Part shown: piece by piece, positions 23,398 through 34,614 of the stretch
How positions within the stretch are numbered: position 1 is the stretch's first letter
How the letters are laid out: each line of letters starts with the position of its first letter
NCBI GenBank assembly: GCA_003550325.1
Contig: QKWP01000363.1
Coordinates: 23,584 to 87,583, forward strand
Length of the DNA: 64,000 nucleotides
Source of the DNA: Gigaspora rosea
Lineage: Eukaryota; Glomeromycota; Glomeromycetes; Diversisporales; Gigasporaceae
Reading direction: 5' to 3'
Program-made: the position numbers and the translations under genes
Notes under the pieces: model-generated
Database searches by the model: none
What the model saw: the letters and a program-made list of their open reading frames with translations, nothing else
Told to the model about the DNA's origin: nothing

Positions 23398-26300
23398 AAC
23401 ACACACCCTTTGAATTGTTACTAGCACAGTGATATCTTGTTCTTGTACCACAATACATATAACGAAGCTGTGGATAAATTTAATATTTCGGGTTTTTTTC
23501 TTTTAGAGATAGGCAATAATTTATACTGTGTCTTAGTTTGTGTTCTTGACTGTTTTCTGGACGAATTTGGTGATAAATTACTTAAATTTAGATAATCTCC
23601 ATTAAGAATTTCAAAAGCCAATTGTTGTCTAAAATCAAAATGCGAAACATCATGTGCTCCATTACGCTATTTTTTAAATGATAAAAATGCATTGGCTTTG
23701 GCGATTCCAAGTAGAAAAGCAAGCACACGCATCTCCCAGTTTGATCCACGCATTACTTCGTGAAAAGAGGTCATATTATCACAAATCTATCAATTAAAAT
23801 AAAATTAAATATTTTAAGTGATTTTTAAGTGATATTTAATAGTTACTTTATAATTCATCATTAATATCAGCCCATAAAAGTAATAAAATTATTGTGTATT
23901 ATTATACCAAAGCTATAATAATATACAATATTAAAGTCGATATTGATAACAGATTTATAATGTAACTAATTAATTTATAAACCTGTTAACTTATAGTATT
24001 CGATCTTTATTCAGATCAAATATCGAAATTATTATACATTTCCAATTAAAATTTTAAGAAGCTTATAATTAAATTCAAGGTAACGGTCATTAATCCATAA
24101 TACTCGAAAATAAAAACCAAAAAGCATATATTTACACAATAACCAAATAAGTAATTAGAACCCGTACACAAATAAAATAAAATAAAATACAATAAAATAA
24201 ATAAAATAAAATAAAATACCTGGTTATTAGTATTAACGGTGCTCTTTGAAGAGAAGTATTCAGAAAAAATTTTTTTGTTATGCAAATTTAACTAATGATG
24301 AATTATTACATTCCTTGACTATATGTTCAACTTCATCATCTTGAGTTGTAGTTGATGCTATTGCAATAATGCATTGTGGTTTTCGATCTTTTAAAGATGC
24401 TGCAATTAAATGTATACTATTAACAACTGCAACTTTTGAAAAATAGGATCTATATGTGTTGCCAAGTTTTTGAATCATATCCTGAGGGTAATTAAGAGGC
24501 CATTCGCGCCTCTTCTTAATATGAAAAATACTATACAAACTACTTTCCATTAAAAGTAAGCAAAGTTTTGGCGACCCAAACCAACTGTCACCAACAATAG
24601 TACGTCTACTACCAAACCACAGTCGTGTCAATCAAAGTATATAGGCAGCAGTACTACAATATTCTGATGTAAACTGCTTTTTTTGTTCAATTTTCTTCTC
24701 TTCACATGGTTCCAGTTGAATGATAATATTTGTAAAACCATCAGCAACTGTTTTCCACTCTTGTCCAATTGGATATGGTTTTCGCAGTATTTTACGACAA
24801 CCTGGGATCTTATTTTTTCACCTAACCATAAATTCATAGATTTATCAATGCATAAAGTATTTCCAGGCCTTATGGCCTCAATTAAATTACTATTAAATGC
24901 ATTAATAAAACTACAAACAGAGTATAAAGGATCATTAAAATTTGGAGCATCTAATTCGTTTGGCATTATTAAAGTGTGGTAGGATACTATTTATTCAAAT
25001 TGTGAATGACTCATCCAAAGTTGAAAATTAAATGGTACCATAGGTTGTGTAATCTCTGGATTTGTTCTCCAATAAAAACGACGGTCAGCAACAGGAAAAG
25101 CGGACATTAACACCCATAAACCTAACCATCTTATGTATTCATTAATATTTACAGCTACCCAGTTCTAGTATTGTTAGTCGAAATTGTTTGAGCTATGTAA
25201 AAATATTTCGACTTTCAACATTTAGCATGTCAAAATTCTAAATTAATGTTGAAATTCTAAATTAATGTTAAATACTAAATTAATGTCGAAATGTCGAAAT
25301 GCCTAAATAGTGTCGAAATGTCTAAATAGTGTCGAAATTCTAAATTAATGCCAAAATACTAAATTAATACCGAAATGCCTAAATAGTGTCGAAATGTCTA
25401 AATAGTATTGAAATGTCTAAATAGTATTGAAATGTCCATTGAAATGTTGAAATATCAGCAAAATGTCTAAATAGTCAAAATGTCTATATTATATATATAC
25501 ATTTAGTCATACGTATATGTAATATTTATTTCATCAGCATTGACATTTATTTAAATCATTAAGCATTTAGATATTTAGCCACAATGTATATAGATCAAGC
25601 ATTTAGACATTTAGTCATATAATATTTATTTCATCAAACATTTAGACATTTAGTCATATAATATTCATTTCATCAAGCATTTAGGCATTTAGTCATATAA
25701 TATTTATTTCGTCAAGTATTTAGACATTTAGTCAAATTTAGTATTTCAACATTTCGACAAAAATAATGCGATATTGAAATATATTTAGATACTTAAGTGT
25801 TAAATATTTGACTAAATGGTATATTTCGACTAACAACACTACCCAGTTCGAAGTACCTCTTCCACGTATATTAATAGAGTCAATTATGAACTGCTCAATA
25901 TAATTAAGTGGAAGAAATCGACGAAATAATTCATATGGTAAAGCTAAACTTATTGATGAAACATTAACTTCGCATATATGATCATATACTAGATTAATTG
26001 CATGTTAGTCAATGGTTACTGGTTGCTCCCGCCAGTTTACTGAGATACTAAGGTCAATTTCATCCATATTCTGCTCTTCTTCTTCCAAGCTACTTACACG
26101 ATCATCAGATAGTGCCTCAGGTGCTGATAATGCCTCTGTTACCACTTGTTCTTCTTCTTCTCTATTTGAGATAGTTGGTTTCTTATATCGTAAGTTACCT
26201 GCAAGGACATCCACAACCACATTTTCAATTTCATTGAAACGTACTTAATATGTTTGGTGTTTTCTTGCAGTCAATTCTCTAACGATTGTACCATTTAAAT

Positions 26301-26420
26301 GTAAACTTTTCCAATCTTCTCCACGTTGCTGAAAATGCTGTTGTATATATTCTGTGGTAATGCTGTTGCTTTACAGCTTACCCGCCCTCCAACAACCAAC
26401 TTGCGCGATATTCTCGGCAT
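23398..26420 (-). pseudogene. piggyBac transposase (DDE_Tnp_1_7 type), broken
   Basis: Cut-and-paste transposase of the piggyBac family. From 26420, an N-terminal part is frameshifted near 26340; an acidic segment follows (26005-26220, EEEEQ... and EEEEQNMDE). The core begins with LPYELFRRFLPLNYIEQFI (about 25880-25945), is cut by a 676-bp MITE, and resumes as NINEYIRWLGLWVLMSAFPV (25080-25160). Then come IDKSMNLWLGE (24840-24870, first catalytic Asp; the family usually has DESM), VGDSWFGSPKL (24550-24600, second Asp) and KKRREWP. A probable 433-bp intron (23787-24219) contains an (AAAAT)n run. The last exon reads MRGSNWEMRVLAFLLGIAKA, followed by a stop and frame changes, then a cysteine-rich end (YCGTRTRYHCA) near 23410-23450. 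Several stops and frameshifts plus the insertion make it inactive. Confidence 0.85.
25166..25841. mobile_element. hAT-type MITE inserted in the piggyBac transposase
   Basis: 676 bp with terminal inverted repeat TAGTATTGTTAGTCGAAAT / ATTTCGACTAACAACACTA (one mismatch), flanked by a perfect 8-bp duplication CCCAGTTC (25158-25165 and 25842-25849). Eight base pairs is the hAT signature. The interior is two sets of short tandem repeats: GTCGAAATGTCTAAATA-type in the left half and CATTTAGACATTTAGTCATA-type in the right half. Non-coding. Removing the element and one duplication joins the transposase frame as S-N-W-V-A-V-N-I, which confirms the insertion site. Confidence 0.93.
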
Positions 26421-27499
26421 TGTAATGATTCTAGCAGAGAATTTTTAACATTATTTACTTAAAAACTTGCATACGAATTTTTTTTGTGCTACATTTATAC
26501 TTTTTATAGATTATATCTTTGAACACATCTATAATCTACCATTATAACTTCATAGATACGTCAATTAAATTATTAATTCTTTCACTAAATATGGACGACC
26601 AAGGTAACGAACTGCATTTTTGGCCAGGTTATAACCGGTTAGGGTCAGTTATACGACAGGAATTTCTTAGAAGTGCTATCAAAATTTGATCTGCAAATCT
26701 GATTAAGCACTAAAAATTCTTCTAAAAAAAACCTGCATGTGCCTAATTATTAAATTTATACTAATTATTTTTTATTACCAAAATGTTTGTTAAATATTCA
26801 TTTATATATTATATAAATTTCATATAATAGCTAATGATTTATTTTATTTTATTTTAGTTTTAAGACTGTACTAAATTTAGTACATTGTACTACATTTAGT
26901 ACACCCATTAAATTTTATGATGTTGGCAAGTTTTATACCTGGTAATATTTGTATATAAATAATATGCAAATTAAAATATTTACTATAATTGTAATTTACC
27001 ATATTATTCTATATTACATCTTAAATTAACTGGATACCTCAATAATTTATCTGTTTATAAATTTTATAATTCGGGTATCCAGATAGCCTAATAGTTTAAA
27101 TGGTGATTGTACCCTAGGATACAAACACTATTTATGAATATTGCTTTTAATTTCAATTGGTAAGTTCATTAACCTAAACGTTTAAAATAAGCTATTCATA
27201 AGATATACTATTATCATGTTAATATTGTAAATATAAAGAATTTTTATTAATTTAATTCATAACTATTTAAATATTTATTTATTTGCATCTGGTTAGTTGG
27301 GAGCATAAAAATTATTTGAATTTACATAGATTAATATGACTAAATACTCTGGTTAATTATATATGATACACATGTTCTATTCAAATAACTGATTAAGAAG
27401 TCATGGCCAACTAAATTACTATATCTCTAGTTTTAATCTAACATTTTTAATGATCTAATAGGTCATTTCACCTTTGAGATGACCAGTATCTGGTCACCA

Positions 27500-27650
27500 A
27501 TCATTAACTTGGGTCTGATCCAGATTTGACCTGACCTGGGTTTTTTCTGACCTGGGTCTGACCTGACTCAGGTTTTTTCTGACCGGGTCTGACCTGACCC
27601 AGGTTCGATCTGACCCAACCTGACCTGGGTCGGGTTGGGTCAGACCCTAC
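27500..27650 (-). repeat. GGGTCAGACC/CTGACCC array, right arm
   Basis: CTTGGGTCTGATCC, TGACCTGACCTGGGTTTTTT (twice with variation), GACCTGACCCAGGTTC and GGGTCGGGTTGGGTCAGACC. Mirror partner of the array at 21300-21510, located just inside the right terminal repeat. Confidence 0.85.
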
Positions 27651-27772
27651 CTAGCTAAGATCCCTATTGTACATGTCTATTAAAGATTGGTAATATTGAT
27701 CCGAAATATCGCACATGTGCATCCTGAATTAATGCACAGGTGCTCGAAATAATGCACAGGTATGTTATTACA

Positions 27773-27978
27773 TGAAAATATGGTAAGTAATAAATTTAGA
27801 TAGGTTGTAATCTAATACCTTTATTATTTTTTTGAAAGATAAATAATCATTGATGTAATAATTATAGAAGGTTTCAGTTTCAAGTCCAAATAATAAACTG
27901 TTACTTCTTGTTGGAGACAATTTAGAAAGTGCATTTGCATTGTAATATTTATATCCTGGCCTATAAATAATACTATAT
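27773..27978 (-). pseudogene. Ty3/gypsy pol: end of RNase H
   Basis: Reads IIYRPGYKYYNANALSKLSP and then about 50 further residues before a stop. It matches the Y-R-P-G-x-x-N-x-A-D-A-L-S-R-L end of Ty3-type RNase H; the D of the ADALS motif is N here. It is separated from the rest of RNase H (29313-29790) by two nested insertions, and cut on its downstream side by the element ending at 27772. No integrase was found. Confidence 0.8.
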
Positions 27979-29312
27979 ATGTCCAAAAATAATCTTTTAC
28001 CTAAAATAAGCTACCCTAATTTTTTTAAAAAATCTTTAAAAATTTGTTAGCAGTTGCTATATATAAAAGTCTAAATTTTACTAAGTAAACCTCAAAAGAT
28101 TGATTAAATAAAATTGTTCAGAAGGGTGTGGCGACTTAGGGAAGTTGGTAGGTTGTCACCCCCCAAGTGGCAGGTCTAGGGTTCAAATCCCACTGGCGAT
28201 GCTTTGGAAAAATAGACCTGTGTTATGGTAACCATTTCCTGTCGATCGGTTGGGTATATTACCTGTAGTCCTTGGTTATCATCTCGAATAGAAGCTTTCG
28301 GGCGAAGTTGTGTCTGGTGACACAGACTAATCCAAGGAACCGGGGAAATGGAAACCCATTTGGAAAGTCCCGAGTAAGGAGGTAGCAACGATCTTTAACG
28401 GTGCTACCAGAACTGGAATATCGGAAACCAGAACTGGAGAACTGGATGACATGATCTTCGGATGAGAGGGTCCACCAACCTGGCCGCCGGAGTTGTACCA
28501 GAGGAAAAGGACCTATGTTCTGGAATTAGGTACCAGGGGAAGAAAAAACATAGTAACACCTAATGCTGGGTAAATCAACCCTTCAGGGCCAACTGGTTTG
28601 GAAGTTTGGGGCACCCGGTGATGGACCGGTAGGAAAGTAATGGTGGGTACCGGGGTCGGTGTGAACCTTACAAGGGCAGAAGTAGGTAATGGTAGTGGTT
28701 AGGTACCCCCTGACTGCAAGTTGCTTGCCTTGGTGAGTGCATAAGTTACCGAAATGTAGGTAATACCTGTATGGGACAGGGACTGCTCTACCAAGTTTAC
28801 CCGCGAGGATAAATTAGTCCTAAGGGGATGTAGGTAGTATCCGGGACTGTCTTCAACTGACTAATGTATCAGAGGGCCGTACCAGTGATCACAAGTAGGA
28901 TTGACATGCGAAGCGTTGGACCAGAGGGTTTAAATAGGCAATCCCCTAGTTGGGTTATAGGTATGGCAACTAGTGTAGAACCTTCGGGCGGACTACTTAA
29001 ATTAGACAACCAAAAGTTGTATGTGTGGCTAGTTGTACTCTCATTCAATGTAGCTCAATTGTGGGTGCGCCCAAAGAGGCGCCCTTGATTCACAGTCTTG
29101 ATTAAATAAACTCTCACCCAAAGTGGGAACTTTAACACAAAAAATAAATAAAAATAAAGTTGTTCAGAACATCAAAATATATTTATAATAAAATTTGGTG
29201 TCATTTGAACAAGTTTTTATTATTACTTTTTTTTAATTTTTCAAAAATAAGCTACTTTATATTTTTTTGTGCAATTTTTCGGCCAAAAAAGGTAGCTTAT
29301 TTTTGGACACAT
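27979..29312. mobile_element. TIR element 'TGTCCAAAAATAAGCTACC', split by retroposon
   Basis: Left end CTATATATGTCCAAAAATAA, followed by ACCTAAAATAAGCTACC. The right end, read inverted, is CTATGTGTCCAAAAATAAGC, followed by TACC. The element sits inside the RNase H codons of the gypsy relic (the frame continues from ...KLEPYNFT on the right to IIYRPG on the left). Without the inserted retroposon it is about 290 bp and non-coding, so a MITE. The target duplication is unclear. Confidence 0.7.
28124..29152 (+). mobile_element. tRNA-headed retroposon (long SINE-like), 17-bp TSD
   Basis: 1029 bp, markedly GC-rich against its surroundings. The first 80 bases resemble a tRNA: an A-box TGGCGACTTAGG (28129-28140) and an exact B-box GGTTCAAATCC (28180-28190), the internal RNA polymerase III promoter. 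The 3' end is A-rich (ACACAAAAAATAAATAAAA). The whole is bounded by a 17-bp direct repeat differing at one base, AATAAAATTGTTCAGAA (28107-28123) and AATAAAGTTGTTCAGAA (29153-29169), as expected for LINE-mediated retroposition. The body has no long coding frame. A fragment of the same family is at 13540-13990. A body of about 950 bp is unusually long for a SINE; it may include a non-coding RNA-derived or LINE-derived tail. Confidence 0.85.
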
Positions 29313-29790
29313 AGAGTAGTAAAATTATAAGGTTCTAATTTCATAATCTATTTAGCTCGCTTTTTTTTAAGTTTAGAAGTTCTTAACTATTATAAAGAAG
29401 AGTAATCAGTAATTAGATAGAATGGTTTGGAACCCAAATATTTATGAAAATGTTCTATAGCCCAAATAACTGCAGGACATCTCAGTTCAGGTACAGAGTA
29501 ATTTTTTTTTAGTTTTGGTAACACTTCTGCTTGTATAGGCTACAACATATTTCTTGTTGTTATTATCCAATTATACAAGTATAGCATCTAAACCTAGAGT
29601 AAAGAAATTAGTATAAAGATAGAATAGGCAATTAAAGTCAGAATACCTTAATGCAGAAACTGTAATAAAATGAGTTTTTAAAGAAGATAAGATGAGTTTT
29701 TAAAGTATTAAAGGCTTTAACTTGGCCCTTAGTTCATTGGTAAGATTTATTCTTTTTAATAAATTGTTTAGAGGCTTGGCAATTTTAGAG
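29313..29790 (-). pseudogene. Ty3/gypsy pol: RNase H, main part
   Basis: Broken minus-strand reading with recognisable blocks: GLDAILV.LDNNNK.YVVAY, TSRSVTKT, a shifted YSVPELRCPAVIWAIEHFHK-like block, and KYLGSKPFYLITDY. These match the Ty3 RNase H order (L-G-A-x-L-x-Q, then A-Y-x-S-R, then E-x-x-x-L-A-V-x-W-A, then Y-L-x-G-x-x-F-x-L-x-T-D). Several stops and frameshifts. It runs directly downstream of the reverse transcriptase fragment. Confidence 0.75.
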
Positions 29791-29841
29791 AACCCTTGAA
29801 TAAATTTTTTTAATAAGAGGTAATACCAAAAATGCATGAAG

Positions 29842-30466
29842 TTATTTGAAGAGTTTTTGGTACAGGAAAGTCCTTAATTTTAATAATTTTCTCTTTATCA
29901 GTAGAAATTCATTTCTATTGATTACATTTTCTAAAAATTTAATAATATTTAGAAAAAAAGAGCATTTTTCTAAATTTAATTTTAGATGAGCTTTTTTCAA
30001 TTCCTTTAAAACATGATAAATATAATCCAAATGTTCATTAGAAGTTTTTGAATAAATGGTTATATCATCAAAAAATAAATGTGTTTAAAATATAGTTCAT
30101 TAATCTCTAGAATATAGAGGAGTATAATATTAAATTTATAAGTGCCAAAGTTAGTAATAAAAGCTATTTTTCTTTTATCCTCTGGGTTCATTCCAACTTG
30201 CCAATATACACTGGTGAAGTCAAGACTTGTAAACCTTTTTGATCTATTAAAGACTGTCAAGATTTATTAATATTGGATAAAGGGTAAATATTCTTTTCAG
30301 TAACAGTATTCAATTTTCTGTAATCAATACATATTTTCTTTTTATTATTTTTTTTTGGAACTAATACAACAGGAAAAGCCCAAGGACTTTTAGTTTCTTT
30401 AATGATTCCTTGTATTTTCATTGCAAAAATTTCTTCTTTAAGTAAGTCTTGATCATCCAAAGACAT
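29842..30466 (-). pseudogene. Ty3/gypsy pol: reverse transcriptase
   Basis: Three overlapping frames together cover much of a Ty3-type reverse transcriptase: SPWAFPVVLVPKKN and ICIDYRKLNTVTEKNIYPL (30257-30466), then FTSLDFTSVYWQVGMNPEDK and IAFITNFGTYKF (30060-30260; catalytic first Asp in LDFTSVYW), then a shifted frame with FFDDITIYSK, the equivalent of the YVDD box, near 30050-30075, and HLDYIYHVLKELKKAHLKLN (29842-30030). Frameshifts between each block make it inactive. Confidence 0.85.
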
Positions 30467-31023
30467 GCTATAAGATCGCTGGCTTATAGGTTTAGCATTT
30501 TAGTATTAATTTTATGAAGAACAAAATTGGTTTGGTCTAATCCAACAGTTTGTCCAGATTTGCTAATATTTTTAGCATAGACTTGAGGGATTTCATTAAG
30601 CAGATCTACAACTTGGTTTAGTTGTTTAGGTAGTAATTCAAAGTTAATATTAAATGAACTTCTATCTTATTCATTATGGTATTAGTTAAATATACAGCAG
30701 AATTATATTTAGTCTAAGAATTATAAAATAGGTTATCATCCTCAAAAACATATTTATCTGAGTAAAGGTTTGGATTTCTTTATTTTTCTTCTCTAATTTA
30801 TCAATTTACTCATCCTCATTAGTAAATTCTTCTAATTCCTAAATTGGAATATTAGTGCTAACATGGATAGTATTAATAGTAGCTAATTTTTTCAAATATT
30901 TAACATATAGAGTATTATTAGCAAAATCTAACTTAGCTTTAGATTTACTAAACCAATCTGTTTCTATAACAAAGTTTCTTTCTGGAATTCAGTTACTTGT
31001 AAGCTAATAGAGATTATGAGGTC

Positions 31024-31215
31024 CTATATAGTTATTTTCATATTGGTGATTATTCCCAAAGCTTTAATATAATTTCCATTTGCTGTAACAACTACAGTTC
31101 TAGAAGGTTGGTCAATTTCAAGTCCTAGTTTGTCCATTAGTTTTCTAGTAATAATGCTAACAGCAGTACATAAAGTCAAAAATAGCAACAACTTGGTTTC
31201 CTTTAATATGGACAT
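31024..31215 (-). pseudogene. Ty3/gypsy aspartic protease region
   Basis: AVSIITRKLMDKLGLEIDQP, followed by RTVVVTANGNYIKALGIIT, is the retropepsin-like segment that follows the D-S/T-G active site. The active-site triplet itself is not readable (LCT precedes AVSII). It lies between the gag remnants and the reverse transcriptase in the expected order on the minus strand. Confidence 0.65.
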
Positions 31216-31689
31216 GATATTGCATAGCCATAGTCTTGTGAGAACTATTTTTTTTAAGTAGTTAGCTTCAATATTAAGAGCCTTTATTCTTCACAAAGCC
31301 TTTGCCAAATTACATCATTGGTTAGGATATTGTAGAAGTTGACCATAAGTAATATAGGCAGAAAATTTCAATAAATCTTCAGAAATGCCATAAGGATTGA
31401 GTTGGTCTACTGTAAAGAGTAATCTTTTTTTCAATATTTTCTTTACAAAAGATATATTTTGTTCTACTTCTATAGAAAATTTTTATATTGGTTGATATTT
31501 GTAAAGTTTTACTTCTAAGAGCATGTTTCTTAACAGATTCAGACTGTTTTTGTTTTCTTTTTGTTCCTTTCTGTTGGTAGAATAAAGTTGGTATTGAGTA
31601 ATATAAACTTTATCTTTATACTTAGCTTCAACAAAATTTATGTTTCTATTTTGTTTGTTTTTATTTGGTTAGTGGGTTGGTACTGTTGT

Positions 31690-32480
31690 TCTGTTGTTGG
31701 TAACCTTTTAGCCAAACAATTTATTGCATCATGACCAGGCACTCTATATCTAAAACAACCAAGTTAGTATTTTTCTTGTTAGTATTTCCATAATAAGAAA
31801 AAATAAATTTAAATTGAGTTTTTTCAGTTTGGTTAGTAAGAGCAAATGCTATAGTAGCATAATTTAAACTCAATTGTTATATTTGTTTAGTGAGTTGTTC
31901 AATTTTTTTTTATAATTTTTAGATCCTTGAGTCAAAATAGGGTCAGCATCAGAAGCAAAGTCATTTCCTGTTCATGAGTATGAGCTAAATCCAAATTGCA
32001 TTTAGATTTTCTGGGTTATGCATTAAGAGAAAAGAAAGTAGGTTTGATCTCAATTCCTTTTTTGAAATAATATATCTTTCAGTTTCTACTCTTTTTACTA
32101 ATTTTTTAAATTTGTTATTATAGGTTTTAATGGATTCTTCAGGTAGTTATTTTAAAGTATCAAGGTTCTATAACTATTTGTTTTCTAGTACTGTGTACAA
32201 AATTGATTTTGGAAAGCATTAGAAATAGCAGTCCAATCTCTATCAGGATCATCTGAGTTAGGTTGGTGGGCTCTAAAATAGGTTTGTTGCCATTCATCTG
32301 CATTTCCATGTAAAAAGGCAGGAAGAATTTTACAATTTTGTCAAGTATTCTATCTATTAGCTATAGCAGCTTTTTCAAAACTTTCTAACCAAGCTTGAGG
32401 GTCCTGAGTTCTATCTCCATAGAATAGTTTTATCCTTAATAAAATAAATTCCTTTTGGTTGGCTTGAAGGTAGTTAAAAC
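31690..32480 (-). pseudogene. Ty3/gypsy gag remnants with zinc knuckle
   Basis: Fragments of a gag reading frame: LPAFLHGNADEWQQTYF and RDWTAISNAFQNQF (about 32190-32340) match the capsid/spacer region of Ty3 gag, and CFRYRVPGHDAINC (about 31725-31770) is a CCHC zinc knuckle in which the second cysteine is tyrosine. Many stops. The upstream stretch to 33090 may be leader: TGGTGGTGACTATAAG on the minus strand, near 33060-33085, would suit a tRNA primer site just inside a 5' LTR, but no second LTR was found to confirm one. Confidence 0.6.
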
Positions 32481-33090
32481 AGTTGAGCATTGGCCATGTT
32501 TTGTCTTATAGGTGTTGGTAAAGGAGTTTAAAATAATCTATCAAGTTCTAGATCAGGATTAGAGTCAGAGTTAGAGTTTTCAACTGCTGTAGTAGTTGTG
32601 TTTTGAGTATAAAGAAATAAAGAGGTCAAGTTCAAATTTGTTTGTTTGTTGATAAGCTTGTTAGAGTTGGTCAATTAATGTATCAAATCCAGGGTTAGCA
32701 GTATATCTTCAAGTATAAAGTAAAGCACAAAAATGTTTTCTTGGGGATTAGTAGCTTGTTGTATTAATTGAAAAATATAAACTGTACAATTAGTATAAGA
32801 AAGCACAGAATATGTTATAATAAACCAAGTTCAAAAGCTAATAAACTGCATAGTAATATTTCTTGCAACAGGATAACACAATTGACAAGAATAATCTGCT
32901 GCAATTTATTGAATTTGTTGCCATATTGCTGGTCTAGTACCAGGATAAAGTATATGTTAATGTTTGTGTTGTTGATTTCTGTAGAGAAACCAATATAATG
33001 AATCATACACACAACTTACAAGTTAGTAATAACTAATTACTATTAATTAAATTTCACAATTAAGTAACTGCTCTTATAGTCACCACCAAA

Positions 33091-34390
33091 AATGTCACAC
33101 TTGGAATTCACCTCTCAAAAAAATTCAAAAGACAAATAGTTTATAGAATAAAGACTATAACTATAGTGATATGGCAGGCTAATAATAGCATCAGTGTATG
33201 TCTTAACAGAGAGGATTAAATAAGGCTTTAATGAAAAAGGCAACAACACACTTATATATGAAGATATAAGAGGTTGGTTACTTTACTACAATAAATAACA
33301 ATAAGAGACACAGTTTCTCTTAACCAAGAATACAAGATTCTACTTAAAGAAAATAAAGTATATTTTATCACATGTATGAGGACATGTACAAAGACTTTAT
33401 AATTCAGTGGGAAATAAGGATTACAAGAGAAAATTCAATTCTAACTAAATGTATAAAGGGTAAACCAAATCCACTTTGCTACAAAGGCAAAAAAAGTGGG
33501 TTTGTATACATGAATTGTGAGTTACAATCTACACTACTAATAACTATTCTATTCTACAGACTATCTACTCTAATCGATTATGAATTAAAAAAGGGACTAA
33601 AAGAATTATTATGAAAATACTATAAGTAAAAGAAAAATGTAATATGAATTTAGGATTCCGAATGTCTATCCCGTGATCATCCAGATCATATGCATAATTG
33701 TATATGAATGATCGGAGATTTCATAATCAGCTTTAAATGAAGATCATTTCAAGTGTAATACCAAATTAAGCTTAATTTAGGACAAAATTCATAATTTCAC
33801 CCCTGCGTGTTATTTTGCTAAAATACAGTAACTATTCTTAGTTTATCTCATCCCTGTTTTCAATTAATTTTACTCATTAGCATTATAATCTATCATTATT
33901 ATCCGTTTTTAAAAAAAAAATAAAAAAACACAAATTTTATCAAACCTGTACTCATCAGCTGTATTTACAATAAATCATTCAAAAAAACTTAAATAAAAAT
34001 AATTCAATTATTTTTACATTGCTGTTTAGCATATAATTAAAAATCAAGCCTTACTTTTATTTTGAGCAATAAGAACAGATTGATATAAACAATTTACAAA
34101 AGATAAAATTATTTCCCTTTAATAGTATTTATACTCTTATAGGTTCCTCCTTGCTAGCTTTCAAATCATAACAATATAGCGTCAATAGAAATTTGTATAT
34201 ATGTTACATATTAAGTCAAGTGCCATTTAAAAACTACAAGCTGGCAACGAAGTCACCTAAATCGCTAGTTTAGTTATTTAAAAAGTATGAACTTGTTATC
34301 TAAGCGTTAAATTACCTGAAAATTTCACTAGTAATTTATATAAAGCCAAAGAATAAAGCCATGTTTTTATTTTTTTCACTATTGATTTAT
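33091..34390. other. Intergenic, possible solo/5' LTR remnant then nothing
   Basis: The first ~500 bases (to about 33640) could be the 5' LTR of the gypsy relic: they follow the possible primer site and end GTGACA on the minus strand. No partner copy exists here to prove it. The open frame at 33372-33614 lies within it and is not recognised. 33640-34390 is AT-rich without visible genes. Confidence 0.3.
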
Positions 34391-34614
34391 AGGGTGTTAC
34401 ATATTAAAACAGTCCTTTTTTGCAATTTTTTGAACCCTTATTTTATTTGATTTTTGAATAGGTTTCTTTTATTCAGTAAAAGAGTTTGTTATAAGCAATA
34501 AGAACGTATAAAAAGATCCACAAAATGAACTTGCAGTAAAAAATTTATATGTATTACTTAAAATGATTTACATTTAAAAAAGGCTGTTTTAATACATAAC
34601 ACCTCATATCTATA
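34391..34614. mobile_element. 224-bp MITE
   Basis: Ends AGGGTGTTACATATTAAAAC / inverted AGGTGTTATGTATTAAAACA, each followed by an AG(T/C)C(C/T)TTTTTT-like tract. Non-coding. Target duplication not resolved; the layout suits a Tc1/mariner-type MITE, but that is only a guess. Confidence 0.65.

Larger units (their letters stand above)
23049..26907 (-). mobile_element. piggyBac-type transposon flanked by TTAA
   Basis: Ends TGGGTATC... and ...GTACACCCA abut TTAA on both sides (23045-23048 and 26908-26911), the piggyBac target duplication. Both subterminal regions carry the palindrome GTACTAAATTTAGTAC: once at about 23067 and once at 23255 on the left, and once perfect plus once with a change at 26867-26902 on the right. 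The element contains a minus-strand transposase pseudogene. Without its internal hAT-type insertion it would be about 3.2 kb. Confidence 0.88.
21156..27772. mobile_element. TIR element with GGGTC arrays, split by a piggyBac
   Basis: The left end TGTAATAATGCACATGTGCA and the right end, read inverted (TGTAATAACATACCTGTGCA), share TGTGCATTATTTCGA. Inside each end are further TAATGCACA(T)GTG words, then a dense array of GGGTCAGACC/TGACCC motifs at 21300-21510 and 27500-27650, in mirror arrangement. Removing the piggyBac (23049-26911) leaves about 2.75 kb with no recognisable transposase, so the element would be non-autonomous. Its right end directly abuts a Ty3/gypsy RNase H fragment. Boundaries were judged by eye; no target duplication found. 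Confidence 0.6.

Noticed and set aside
28129-28200. A functional tRNA gene
   Set aside because: A- and B-boxes fit, but acceptor and T-stem pairing are poor and the sequence continues directly into the retroposon body bounded by target duplications.
28864-29088. 74-codon open frame
   Set aside because: Lies in the body of the tRNA-headed retroposon and has no start or domain support; the retroposon explains the elevated GC.
33372-33614. 80-codon open frame, plus strand
   Set aside because: Probably lies in the LTR/leader region of the gypsy relic; no motif, and opposite in strand to the element.
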